DNA of 50,029 bases from Gammaproteobacteria bacterium (GCA_026707045.1 JAPOXO010000073.1:1-50029); one strand, 5' to 3'. Counted from the stretch's first letter, positions 32,493 through 41,392 are shown. Made by a program: numbers and translations. Notes: a model not told the origin generated them from the letters alone.

Positions 32493-34244
32493 ATGATGAG
32501 CACAACCATGGAAAACACATCTGAATTTGTGCGCGTCGCGAGTACCGACGATCTACCTCCGGAAAAAGCAATTGCAGTGCGGGTTGCCAATCGAAGCGTC
32601 GCACTGTTCAATCACAACGGACAGTTCTACGCGACCGACAACCAATGTCCACACATGGGCTATCCGCTGATCCGTGGCCGAGCTCGTAATGGTGTCCTTC
32701 AGTGTGATTGGCATGGCTGGAGCTATGCGATGAACGGGGGAGGTTGTTTCACGGGCGGTTGTGATGACCTTGACACCTTTCCGGTACGTGTAGAAAACGG
32801 AGAGATTTACGTCAAGGTTGCGGGAATCTCTTCTAAACGCACTGACTCGCATTACTTGCTCTTGAAAGAGGCATTATTGAGTCGGGACAACTGGATTCTC
32901 TCAAAAGCGATCGCCATCATGCTAGCGCAGGGTGTGTCAGAGAAGGAAACCTTCGACCACCTGATCGAGCATATGGGAAAGCACATCGCTTCTGATCATG
33001 GAGCTAATGGTGGCTTTTTGCTCAACCAACTCCTCAATGGCATTGCAGTGTCTCGAAGGCTTGCAAGAGAAGATCGCTTGATTCCTCTGATGATTGCAGC
33101 CAAGGCGGCATCAGGACGTGCTGGTGATCGTGTCAAACCGCAATCATTGCCTGGAAACGTTAGTTGGGAGAGGATTTCAAGCTGGACCCGCATGTTTTCA
33201 CAGGACCGTATGTGGGAAGGTATAGAGAAGTGCCTCATATCTGCGCGAGACAACAAGGATAACGACTCAAAAATAATCTCACTGCTTTACGACTGTGTGC
33301 TCGAACCAGGCTTCCTGATCTTCAGTCAGAATGTTGTACACATTGGCGATCTTGCTGAGCTAGTCGATGAGTTTGGCTGGGAGCTGTGTGGGTCAATTGT
33401 TTGCAATCTTGGAGCCAAGGTTGCTGGTAGAAATCGCGGAACACCACAAGGCGATACCCGAGACAGTATCAACTACCTCAATGACATCCAATCCAAGATT
33501 AAAGGGTTCTCCCATGAACCAAGTTCGTCAGGCTCGAACTATGACGAGTCGATGCTCGCTGAGAGTCTGTTTAGTGGCAAACTACAACAGACATTTGATG
33601 GAGTGACTAGAGCTTTTGAACAAGGAGCCCATGTAGCACAAGTAGTCGAATCGATGGTAATGTTTGCTGGTGATCGCATGGCACGTACTCCAGCGAGTTT
33701 TAGCCCAGGATGGTTCAACATTTCAAACGAGATGCAACTCTCGTCCTCAGTACGACGCGTATTGGAGTACGGAACTTACTTCAATGCGATTCAGGCGGTC
33801 TATTTCGCAGCTTGGCACTTCTATCAGAATCGTTGGTTGAACCTACAGCCCAGCGATCTGATGAAGGATGATGAAGGAAGACCTTCGAAACACGAAGACG
33901 CGACGGATGCATGCAAGGAAATTGTTGAGTGCATTGAGTCCATTCATACTGCAGAAGTGTCCGGTCATGTTCGAGCCTACCTCAGATCGGGATTCGACAC
34001 AAACGAACTACTTACTGAGCTAGCAATTGCGATACTAAAGCACGACACAGGAACAGATTTGCTTGGAACGTTGCGGACCGTCTTCGATGAATATGATCGT
34101 TGCTCGTCACATCCTGCGAAAAACAAACTACTGATTGGTCTAGCACGGTTTGCGACGGATGTTCGCCAGAGAAACGACAACGATCGCGCTACCCGTACAG
34201 CACGGAGATTTGCCAAACGAGAGACGGCAGACGACATGTTCTAG
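32493..34244 (+). CDS. Rieske [2Fe-2S] domain protein with large uncharacterised C-terminal domain (copy 2)
   Basis: A paralogue of the preceding gene along its whole length (583 residues). The Rieske cluster ligands are CPHMGYP and CDWHGWSY (Cys52, His54, Cys71, His74). The C-terminal part keeps the same landmarks: HMGKHIASDHGANGG, LLNGIAVSRRLAREDRLIPL, GDRMARTPASFSPGW and SGHVRAYLRSGF. The two thus arose by tandem duplication and then diverged to roughly half identity by eye. The preferred start is ATG 32493 (TTG 32481 would overlap the upstream stop). A terminator-like hairpin follows at 34291. Whether the copies form a heterodimer or serve different partners cannot be read from sequence. 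Confidence 0.8.
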   Translation: MMSTTMENTSEFVRVASTDDLPPEKAIAVRVANRSVALFNHNGQFYATDNQCPHMGYPLIRGRARNGVLQCDWHGWSYAMNGGGCFTGGCDDLDTFPVRVENGEIYVKVAGISSKRTDSHYLLLKEALLSRDNWILSKAIAIMLAQGVSEKETFDHLIEHMGKHIASDHGANGGFLLNQLLNGIAVSRRLAREDRLIPLMIAAKAASGRAGDRVKPQSLPGNVSWERISSWTRMFSQDRMWEGIEKCLISARDNKDNDSKIISLLYDCVLEPGFLIFSQNVVHIGDLAELVDEFGWELCGSIVCNLGAKVAGRNRGTPQGDTRDSINYLNDIQSKIKGFSHEPSSSGSNYDESMLAESLFSGKLQQTFDGVTRAFEQGAHVAQVVESMVMFAGDRMARTPASFSPGWFNISNEMQLSSSVRRVLEYGTYFNAIQAVYFAAWHFYQNRWLNLQPSDLMKDDEGRPSKHEDATDACKEIVECIESIHTAEVSGHVRAYLRSGFDTNELLTELAIAILKHDTGTDLLGTLRTVFDEYDRCSSHPAKNKLLIGLARFATDVRQRNDNDRATRTARRFAKRETADDMF

Positions 34245-34289
34245 ACACTCCAATTGATGGGTGCGAACAAATGCCAATTGATCTTCGGC

Positions 34290-35882
34290 TCACCGGCTTC
34301 GGCTGGTTGTTTCTTTCAACTCGAGGATCCCGTCCGTTACAAGAACACTCACCGCCGAATGAATCAGGTCAATCAGATGGCTTTGACTGGAACTGTCGGG
34401 AAATCGCTGTACTAGCGAAGAGACAGATATCGGATCGTTGCAATACTGAACGATGTCGGCCACGAAGTCGCTCACGGGGACGTCAACACGCTCCTTGCTC
34501 CTAATTACGTTGCCTCGAGTGAATTGTGATCCGTCGAGAATAGCGGCACTTTTGATTTCAATACCTGGCTTGACTACGACAGTCGCGTCCATTACGTCTG
34601 CCTGACATAGGTTCTTGTGCCTTTGGGTGCGGTCGGAATCTAACTGTTCAAGCAATTTCCTAAACTCTACAGGCGTGTCAGCGCGTTGAAGTACTGATCG
34701 CTCGTAGCCTGCAACGTCTTGACCTGAAACGGTACGAATAAATGCCTCTCTTGGAGAGTAGCCCTTCTGGTTTGCAATGCGTCGAGATTCCCAGAAGTAG
34801 GAATCGATAGTCCTGTTCCCAGCATAGAACAGGGCTGTAAGTTCACGAAAGTGTTCGTATTGCTGACGATATAGTTGGTCGTAGCTTTCGGAAGCCTCGC
34901 AGACCAGATCCGGACTGTTCAATGCGGTTTCCACAAGTGCGGCTGCAATGAACGCTCCACTTACCGCCAGATGCACTCCAGTGGAAAAGAGCGGATCGAT
35001 GAAGCATGCTGCATCTCCGACACAAACCCAACCGGGACCGGCGAACTTTCTTGATTGATAGGACCAGTCACGAGTGACAACGGGATTAGAGCTACGCTGT
35101 GCATCGGAAAGCAGATCATTTACGATCGAAGATTCTTCAATAGCCGATGAATAAACGGCTGGAATTCCTCTCTGACGCATGGTTGGTACCATCGAATCCC
35201 GATCGGCGACCAAACCGACGCTGGACATATCGTTCTTCAAAGGTATTTTCCAGAGCCACCCACTTGGAACTGACTCAATTAGGATGTTCCCTCGATTTTC
35301 TCCTTCTAGGTGTCGGCCATTCGAGAAGTAGGCATAAATGGCCAAATTCGTGAACATCTCGTCCCACATGCGCATGTTGAGTGTAGAACTGATAAGGCAG
35401 CTCTGTCCCGTTGCGTCAATGACAAAAGATCCTTCGATTGACCTATCCCGAATCCGAACTCCAACGGCCCGCTCACATTCAAACAACACTTCGTCGATTC
35501 GTGTCTGTTCATAGACGCGAACTCCAACATCGCGGGCATATTGCAGCAAAATTTGGTCAAATTCTGGTCTGTTGACTTGGTACGAGTGCGGGAATCTTGT
35601 ATTGGTCTCTCGAAAGTACCATGTCCACGGTTCTTTCTCGATTCCCCAAACCATAGTTGCACCCGCCTTCTCTACGAATCCCGCTCCTTTGACTGCATCG
35701 AGTGCTCCAGATAGTTCGAGAGTCGCAAGCGTCGCGGGGAGAAGCGACTCGCCGATGTGATCCCGTGGAAATTTGGATCGTTCGAAGAGAAGAACGGGAA
35801 ATCCCCGCTGTGCCAAGAGCGCGGATACCGTACTACCGGCAGGTCCACCGCCAACAACAAGAATTGGAGGGGAGGAACTCAA
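34290..35882 (-). CDS. Flavin-dependent halogenase-like FAD oxidoreductase
   Basis: The 530-residue product begins directly with the FAD Rossmann turn GGGPAG (residues 11-16) and continues with GESLLP and NRPEFDQILL. It has the WxWxIP motif of flavin-dependent halogenases (WLWKIP, residues 209-214) and FIDPLFSTGVHLA (294-306), which matches the FxxPxxSxG pattern of those enzymes. Lys72 in GFVEKAGA lies where related phenol/pyrrole halogenases have their catalytic Lys, from memory of the family. A C-terminal domain of about 70 residues resembles a winged-helix/PqqD-like fold. Related non-halogenating oxidoreductases share parts of this pattern, so chlorination or bromination is a hypothesis. 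TTG at 35882 is the only possible start, 11 bases after the stop of the monooxygenase gene. Confidence 0.8.
   Translation of the reverse strand: MSSSPPILVVGGGPAGSTVSALLAQRGFPVLLFERSKFPRDHIGESLLPATLATLELSGALDAVKGAGFVEKAGATMVWGIEKEPWTWYFRETNTRFPHSYQVNRPEFDQILLQYARDVGVRVYEQTRIDEVLFECERAVGVRIRDRSIEGSFVIDATGQSCLISSTLNMRMWDEMFTNLAIYAYFSNGRHLEGENRGNILIESVPSGWLWKIPLKNDMSSVGLVADRDSMVPTMRQRGIPAVYSSAIEESSIVNDLLSDAQRSSNPVVTRDWSYQSRKFAGPGWVCVGDAACFIDPLFSTGVHLAVSGAFIAAALVETALNSPDLVCEASESYDQLYRQQYEHFRELTALFYAGNRTIDSYFWESRRIANQKGYSPREAFIRTVSGQDVAGYERSVLQRADTPVEFRKLLEQLDSDRTQRHKNLCQADVMDATVVVKPGIEIKSAAILDGSQFTRGNVIRSKERVDVPVSDFVADIVQYCNDPISVSSLVQRFPDSSSQSHLIDLIHSAVSVLVTDGILELKETTSRSR
34291..34317 (+). terminator. 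Terminator after the Rieske pair, inside the end of the convergent gene
   Basis: On the plus strand ACCGGC (34292-34297), a TTCG tetraloop and GCTGGT (34302-34307) form a six-base stem with one G-U, followed by TGTTTCTTTC. A UUCG loop with a T-rich tail is a good Rho-independent form. It overlaps the last codons of the flavoprotein gene on the other strand. Confidence 0.5.
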
Positions 35883-35893
35883 TTGAGATTCAG

Positions 35894-37228
35894 TTAGCCT
35901 GATGGGTGGCTTGATGGATTGTCGGTTGAATTAGCTTCGTCGGTATCCACGATTGGTTTGTTGGTTTTAGGATCAACTTCAAACGGACCCTTTAATTCCA
36001 ATTCGTCTGCAATTTCACGGACAGCGGGAATTACATCGGACCCCATCAAACGCAGGCTGCGCATGGAATCTTCATGAGACATTGCGCCATCGCCATCCCA
36101 GAAGAAAATCGATCCGGGCCTCAGTGTTTCAAGGACATGCTTAACCTTTGGAATGACCGACTTTGGCGTTCCAGAAATGATGCTGTATTTGTTGGTTTGA
36201 TCAGTGTAGGTATCGAATTTCTTGGGTTTCGGTTGTTCTTTTGCCTTCTTGTTCTCTTTACGATGCTGGGCCGCTCTCCCTCTCGATGCTGCCGCGGCAA
36301 AGCTTCGCATGGTTGGCAGTAGATTGTTACGCTGGGTCAGCCCCGGCAGATTCTGTATGAACGGGCGAACAACACCCTGGTTTCCTTCAAGGAATGGATT
36401 GCTCGGCCCCTGCACGTATTTGCGTCCTGCTTGCTCTGCAAGCTCCTCGGTTTCATCCACATGCACTTTGAACAGATAGCCCCGGTGCTGCGTTCCGGTT
36501 TCGTAGCCGTGTTCTTTCGCTACGTCGGTGTAGTAGCCGTAAGATTCCTTCGTCGGCTCGAGTTCGGTGGCCAGCATGACATAGGGATAACGCTTTTCTG
36601 CAGCCCAAGCAACCGTGTTACGACTCATTACCCCGGGAATCCAGATCGGAGGGTGAGGTTCTTGGTATGGCCGAGCCCAAGGATTGACGTATCGAAAGTG
36701 GTAATGTTCACCTTCCCAGCGGAACGGCCCGGGTCGAGTCCAGGCGTCGATGATGAAATCGTGGGCCTCCTGGAATCGTTCCCAGTTGTAGGGAGCAACT
36801 GCATTGTGTGCGACGCTTTCCCTTCCTGTGCCTCGAACCCATCCTGTTACCAATCTACCTTGAGAAATCATGTCGATTTCGGCAAGCTCCTCCGCAAGAA
36901 ACAAAGGATCGTCCCAGATCGGCAGTATGTTTCCCAGCAACACGATTTTGGCTCGATTTGTAATTCGAGCCAAAATCGCCGCTTCGAGATTCATGACTCC
37001 ACCCATACAGAACGGGGTAGAGTGGTGCTCGTTAAGCATTAATCCGTCGAATCCCATTTCTTCGGCGTAAATCTTCTCGTCTAGGTAGCGGTTGTAAAGC
37101 TGAGCCCCAAGTTTCGGATCGTAGGAAGCATTTGACATGGTCAGGTCCGTAATGCTTCGACCAGTAGCTCCGAAGTAGCCGGATCGAGGGTCTTGATAGG
37201 GTCGTTCAGTGAAATAGCCTATGAACAT
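35894..37228 (-). CDS. LLM-class flavin-dependent monooxygenase
   Basis: A bacterial-luciferase-like TIM-barrel protein (444 residues). Family signs are EMGFDGLMLNEHHSTPFCMGG, KIVLLGNILPIWDDPLFLAEELAEIDMISQGR and GWVRGTGRESVAH. It would use reduced flavin and oxygen to oxidise an organic substrate. A Lys/Arg-rich insert near residues 315-335 (RGRAAQHRKENKKAKEQPK) is longer than usual. I place the start at the ATG at 37228, with GAGG ten bases before; a TTG two codons upstream is possible. It lies between the hydrolase and the halogenase-like gene with short gaps (18 and 11 bases), so the three form one operon. A flavin reductase is not next to it. Confidence 0.87.
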   Translation of the reverse strand: MFIGYFTERPYQDPRSGYFGATGRSITDLTMSNASYDPKLGAQLYNRYLDEKIYAEEMGFDGLMLNEHHSTPFCMGGVMNLEAAILARITNRAKIVLLGNILPIWDDPLFLAEELAEIDMISQGRLVTGWVRGTGRESVAHNAVAPYNWERFQEAHDFIIDAWTRPGPFRWEGEHYHFRYVNPWARPYQEPHPPIWIPGVMSRNTVAWAAEKRYPYVMLATELEPTKESYGYYTDVAKEHGYETGTQHRGYLFKVHVDETEELAEQAGRKYVQGPSNPFLEGNQGVVRPFIQNLPGLTQRNNLLPTMRSFAAAASRGRAAQHRKENKKAKEQPKPKKFDTYTDQTNKYSIISGTPKSVIPKVKHVLETLRPGSIFFWDGDGAMSHEDSMRSLRLMGSDVIPAVREIADELELKGPFEVDPKTNKPIVDTDEANSTDNPSSHPSG

Positions 37229-37246
37229 CTGCAAATGTCCTCGAAC

Positions 37247-38038
37247 TTACAAATTTCGAATGTGGTCATGAACGAGGTCCGAGACAAGCTTTGGTTCCTC
37301 AAATTCAACCAAGTGACCTGCATTGGGTACTACTTCCAATCTAGAGTTAGGTAGGAGACTCTCGGACTGAGTTGCAACTGAGCACGGAACTACCTTGTCG
37401 CTCTCCCCCTGAACAATCAGAACCGGACACGAGACACCTGGCAAGAGATGCTTCAATCGGCGATTGTGCATATAGGGTTTCCACGACACGCGCGCGGTCA
37501 TTTCTCGAGAGAGATCCCACAACGTTCGAATTTCGGGTTCCGGTTCTTCACCGAAGTGATCAATGTATGTCTGTAGATCCCGAAAGCTTTCTTGAATATA
37601 TTGTCGGTGCGACAACATCATTTGATCGAGAATTTCACCTTCTTCGGGATACAGTCCAACCGCGCCGATCAAGATGAGGCTGGACATTCGGGAAGGGCTC
37701 ATTGTGGCAAGTTCCGTAGCTATATAGCCGCCAAAACCTGAACCAATCAGGGTAACTGGACCTAATTTCAGGGCATCGATTACACAGCCGACGAGAATTG
37801 CGATGTCGCGAACGTCTCGAGCCCATGCAGGTCGATGCGATCCACCCCAACCGGGCAGGTCTGGAACAATCGTTCGCAGCCCTAATGCCACCAAATTGTG
37901 GTGAAAGGGCAACGCTCCCGGACTTCCCCAACTGTGGTGAAGGTATACCACAGGTTTACCTCGTCCAGCCACGATGTAAGCTACATCGCCCGACGGAATT
38001 GCAATCTGAAGTTGCTCGAACTCTACCGAACTTTGCAA
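37247..38038 (-). CDS. Alpha/beta-hydrolase fold protein lacking the nucleophile
   Basis: The 263-residue protein has the fold: an oxyanion-hole-like HHSWGSPG (residues 34-41), DLPGWGGS, an acid in GESDKVVP (Asp214) and the histidine in NAGHLVEF (His242). The nucleophile elbow reads GSGFGG, with Gly101 at the position where Ser, Asp or Cys normally sits. It therefore may not hydrolyse esters by the standard route and may act as a lyase or binding protein, or Ser100 may contribute. It starts with TTG at 38038, seven bases after GGGAG. It is the first gene of the operon with the LLM monooxygenase and the halogenase-like protein. Fold sure, activity unsure. Confidence 0.82.
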   Translation of the reverse strand: MQSSVEFEQLQIAIPSGDVAYIVAGRGKPVVYLHHSWGSPGALPFHHNLVALGLRTIVPDLPGWGGSHRPAWARDVRDIAILVGCVIDALKLGPVTLIGSGFGGYIATELATMSPSRMSSLILIGAVGLYPEEGEILDQMMLSHRQYIQESFRDLQTYIDHFGEEPEPEIRTLWDLSREMTARVSWKPYMHNRRLKHLLPGVSCPVLIVQGESDKVVPCSVATQSESLLPNSRLEVVPNAGHLVEFEEPKLVSDLVHDHIRNL

Positions 38039-38411
38039 AACGATTCTCCCTGCGTACAGTGTACTTGCGCAGCGAAATAGGCATTCGGAGGAGAGAGTAC
38101 GTGGTTCGTTGAATTGTGCTGTGAGTTCGTGCTGGGCAAACGTAGTTATTCAGCATGACGCTCCAGGACTCGACAATCCAGCAAACCTTCACGAGCATCA
38201 AGATTCGGATCGAAGGAGAGCGCAGGGCATTCCCCTTAGAAGGGATGCATACTACCGATTTACTGATCAGCGGTGTTTTGATTTCGCTTTATTCTTGAAA
38301 GGCTTCGCTAAACCGTTTGTCGATTCTCGGTTGTACTCGATTCCTCTGTAAAATCTCCACACCAAAACTTGGCTCTTTCGGTCTCATTGAAATTCAACGC
38401 ATATTCGTTGC

Positions 38412-38426
38412 GTTCTAAATTAGAAC
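38412..38426. promoter_or_regulatory. 15-base palindrome upstream of fumarase (operator candidate)
   Basis: GTTCTAA, a central A, and TTAGAAC form a perfect dyad 80 bases upstream of the fumarase ATG. Length and symmetry suit a dimeric repressor site. The regulator is unknown. Confidence 0.4.
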
Positions 38427-38472
38427 TCGTCACTGATTTTTGCCGTTTATGGCAACACAGACTCAAGATAGA

Positions 38473-38490
38473 CTTTATTTCTAAATAAAG
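38473..38490. promoter_or_regulatory. 18-base AT-rich palindrome just upstream of fumarase
   Basis: CTTTATTT, CT, AAATAAAG is a perfect dyad ending 16 bases before the ATG at 38507. It could be an operator or a hairpin in the leader that hides the ribosome site. No obvious Shine-Dalgarno is present between it and the start. Confidence 0.4.
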
Positions 38491-38506
38491 ACCTGGGCTT
38501 CTCCAC

Positions 38507-40030
38507 ATGACAACTATCCGACAGGAAGATCTTGTTAGGAGCATTTGCGATGCTCTGCAATACATCTCCTACTACCATCCACCGGATTTCATTCAAGCCA
38601 TGACCCAGGCATGGGAGAGGGAAGAGTCTCCGGCAGCAAAGGATGCACTGCGACAAGTGTTGGCAAATTCTCGAATGTGTGCGATCGGGAAGCGTCCCGT
38701 TTGTCAAGACACCGGGGTTGTAAATGTGTTCTTAGAGATTGGCATGGATGTGTGTTGGGACGCGGATTTGGCACTAGAGGACATGATCAACGAGGGTGTT
38801 CGTCAAGCGTATCTGCATTCGGAGAATCCTTTGAGGGGATCGATCATGGCCGATCCGGACGGGAAGCGGGTCAACACTAAAGATAACACTCCGGCTGTCA
38901 TTCACACGAGGTTGGTTTCAGGAGACAAACTAGAAGTTGAAGTTGCTGCCAAGGGAGGAGGAAGCGAAGCAAAGGCGAACTTCAAAGTACTTGAACCTTC
39001 TGATTCGGTTGTCGATTGGGTTTTGTCTGTCGTACCAATGATGGGTGCAGGTTGGTGTCCCCCAGGTATCCTCGGAATAGGTATAGGTGGGACGCCTGAG
39101 AAGGCAATGGTTCTGGCAAAAGAAGCATTGATGCAACCGATTGACATCCAAGAACTAAAGGGTCGAGCACCACAATCCCATGCTGAGGAATTGCGCTTGG
39201 AGATATTCGAAAAGGTTAATGCTCTTGGGATTGGCGCTCAGGGCCTCGGTGGATTGACTACTGTACTCGATGTCAAAGTCTTGGAATATCCGACTCACGC
39301 AGCTAACAAGCCGGTTGCAGTGATCCCTAATTGCACAGCTACAAGACACATCAGATTTGAACTTGATGGATCAGGACCGGCAATATTCGAAGCTCCCGAC
39401 TTATCTTTATGGCCTGATATTGCCTATGAAGCCCAAGAGTCCGCAAGACGCGTTGACTTAGGAACTCTAACAAAAGCTGATATTGCAGACTGGTCGGCTG
39501 GAGAAACCTTGCTTTTGACCGGAAAGATTCTCACGGGTCGGGATGCGGCACATAAGCGACTATGTCAATTCTTGGACGAAGGTCGGGCTCTGCCTGTTGA
39601 TTTCACCAATCGATTTATCTATTACGTAGGTCCTGTAGATCCCGTTCGTGACGAGGTTGTCGGACCTGCGGGACCCACAACGGCTACAAGGATGGATCGA
39701 TTCACTCGTCAAATGCTGGGATCAACAGGATTATTGGGCATGATTGGAAAGGCTGAGCGTGGGATCGAAGCGATTGACGCCATACGAGACAATGGAGCTG
39801 TTTCACTCATCGCAGTGGGTGGTGCAGCGTATCTGGTTTCGAAGTCAATTATCGGTTCCAAGCTTTTGGCTTTCGAGGATCTTATGATGGAAGCCATTTA
39901 CGAGTTTGAAGTTAAGGACATGCCCGTGACAGTCGCCGTGGACTCTAATGGAAATTCGGTGCATCTTACGGGACCCCAAGAATGGCGTGAACGGGCCGAA
40001 TCTACGATTTCAACAATTGAAGTGAGGTAA
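38507..40030 (+). CDS. Fumarate hydratase, class I (fumA/fumB family, iron-sulfur type)
   Basis: A single-chain class I fumarase of 507 residues, converting fumarate and malate in the TCA cycle. The three cysteines that hold the [4Fe-4S] cluster are Cys66 (GKRPVCQDTG), Cys184 (GAGWCPPGILG) and Cys276 (VIPNCTATRH). Substrate motifs KGGGSEAKANF and GIGAQGLGGLTTVLDVK are intact, and the beta part carries GPTTATRMDRF and the late GKAERG. This oxygen-labile form contrasts with the stable class II enzyme. It stands alone, with its own putative control region upstream and the efflux operon 91 bases downstream. Confidence 0.95.
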   Translation: MTTIRQEDLVRSICDALQYISYYHPPDFIQAMTQAWEREESPAAKDALRQVLANSRMCAIGKRPVCQDTGVVNVFLEIGMDVCWDADLALEDMINEGVRQAYLHSENPLRGSIMADPDGKRVNTKDNTPAVIHTRLVSGDKLEVEVAAKGGGSEAKANFKVLEPSDSVVDWVLSVVPMMGAGWCPPGILGIGIGGTPEKAMVLAKEALMQPIDIQELKGRAPQSHAEELRLEIFEKVNALGIGAQGLGGLTTVLDVKVLEYPTHAANKPVAVIPNCTATRHIRFELDGSGPAIFEAPDLSLWPDIAYEAQESARRVDLGTLTKADIADWSAGETLLLTGKILTGRDAAHKRLCQFLDEGRALPVDFTNRFIYYVGPVDPVRDEVVGPAGPTTATRMDRFTRQMLGSTGLLGMIGKAERGIEAIDAIRDNGAVSLIAVGGAAYLVSKSIIGSKLLAFEDLMMEAIYEFEVKDMPVTVAVDSNGNSVHLTGPQEWRERAESTISTIEVR

Positions 40031-40121
40031 TCCGTCACTTATCTGCCGATGGAGTGTCTGCATCAGTTAAGACAAACAGAACAGAGCTTGATCATTTGAG
40101 TGAGTAGGAGATTTTCTTAGA

Positions 40122-41375
40122 GTGTCAGAAAAGGAGACGGATCTCGAGCAGAAACTTCAGGACCTGAAGATCGATCGAACTGGTTCAGCCAGAGGCCGAC
40201 GGCCTTGGGGATTGTTCATAGCTCTAGCACTCATTGTTGGGGTGGGTGCGGTTGCCGCAAGTTGGTTCTGGTTCGGGAGAGATCGACCATTGGAAGTTCA
40301 GTCGTCTGTTGCGCGGACTCCGACCGCTTCCAATGTAGAAGGTGCAGTTCTTGACGGCACTGGTTATGTTGTTGCGCGACGCCAAGCCACGGTTAGCTCG
40401 AAGGCAACTGGAAAGGTCGTCGACGTATTTATCGAAGAAGGGATGATTGTCGAAGAGGGTCAATTGCTTGCAACACTTGACGACAGTCTTCAGCGAACGC
40501 AGTTTGAACTATCCAAAGCTCAGCTTGAGGAAACTCAGGCGCGTCTGAAAGAACTTGACATACAGATTGAACAAGCGAGTCTGGATGTCGGTCGTATTAC
40601 CAAACTCGTAGAGAAGAACCATGCCAGTCAAAGCGAACTGGATCGAGCTCGACTGACTTTGAATGGCCTCAATGCCCAGAAGAACAGGCTTGAGAAATCT
40701 ATCGATGTGTCACAAGTCGCTCTTGACCTGCAACAACAATATCTGGACGACATGGAAATTCGAGCCCCGTTTGATGGCATAGTCATCGCGAAAGCAGCCC
40801 AACCAGGAGAAGTGATTTCGCCGGTATCGGGAGGAGGCGGTTTTACTCGGACGGGGATTTGCACCATCGTAGATATGGATTCCATAGAAGTCGAGGTTGA
40901 TGTCAACGAGAAATACATTAATCGTGTTTCACCTGATCAACCTGCAACAGTCACACTTAACTCCTATCCCGATACTCGTTTGCCAGCAGAGGTCATTGCT
41001 ATCATTCCCACTGCTGATCGAGCTCAATCCACGGTTCGAGTTCGCATCGGATTTCTAGATCGGGACGAAAGAGTACTTCCCGACATGGGAGTCAGTGTTT
41101 CGTTTTTGGAGGAGGGCACAGAGACTGTTCGGCAGGAGCTGCCTGCCGGTGTAGAGGTGCCTACCACAGCAATTTTCGGGTCCGAAGATAACAAATATGT
41201 TTGGGTATTAGAGGACAAATCGGTTTTTCGCCGGAGTGTGTCCACTGCGGCTACTAGTGGTTCCCGAACTGTTGTGTCGTCTGGGCTGGAACGTGGCGAA
41301 CTCGTTGTCGCAAACCTGTCGCCCGAGAAAGAGGCTTTGTTGTCAAACGGTCAGTCCGTAACGGTTGCGGACTAA
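40122..41375 (+). CDS. HlyD/RND-type periplasmic adaptor of an ABC efflux system
   Basis: The 417-residue product has one N-terminal transmembrane helix (LFIALALIVGVGAVAASWFW), a lipoyl half-motif (TVSSKATGKVVDVFIEEGMIVEEG), a coiled-coil hairpin (about residues 125-205), the second lipoyl half (MEIRAPFDGIVIAKAAQPGEVIS) and beta-barrel domains. This is the membrane fusion protein that joins the inner-membrane pump to an outer-membrane channel. It starts with GTG at 40122 with AGGAG 11 bases upstream and is followed in the same direction by an ATPase and two permeases. Its cargo is not indicated. Confidence 0.92.
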   Translation: MSEKETDLEQKLQDLKIDRTGSARGRRPWGLFIALALIVGVGAVAASWFWFGRDRPLEVQSSVARTPTASNVEGAVLDGTGYVVARRQATVSSKATGKVVDVFIEEGMIVEEGQLLATLDDSLQRTQFELSKAQLEETQARLKELDIQIEQASLDVGRITKLVEKNHASQSELDRARLTLNGLNAQKNRLEKSIDVSQVALDLQQQYLDDMEIRAPFDGIVIAKAAQPGEVISPVSGGGGFTRTGICTIVDMDSIEVEVDVNEKYINRVSPDQPATVTLNSYPDTRLPAEVIAIIPTADRAQSTVRVRIGFLDRDERVLPDMGVSVSFLEEGTETVRQELPAGVEVPTTAIFGSEDNKYVWVLEDKSVFRRSVSTAATSGSRTVVSSGLERGELVVANLSPEKEALLSNGQSVTVAD

Positions 41376-41392
41376 GAGATTAGGAGTTTTTA

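Larger units (their letters stand above)
38039..38506. promoter_or_regulatory. Divergent intergenic region between the hydrolase operon and fumarase
   Basis: About 470 bases with no credible gene. The half near fumarase is AT-rich and contains two perfect palindromes, listed separately, plus a TTGCC/GGCAA stem at 38440-38455. Promoters for both directions should lie here. Confidence 0.45.

Noticed and set aside
36431-37042. 203-codon plus-strand open frame
   Set aside because: It is antisense to the LLM monooxygenase, has no family features and only mirrors its codon bias.
38412-38426. LexA-type box upstream of fumarase
   Set aside because: The dyad contains GTTC and GAAC but with a 7-base gap in inverted order, which is neither the alphaproteobacterial direct repeat nor the E. 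coli CTGT-N8-ACAG form.
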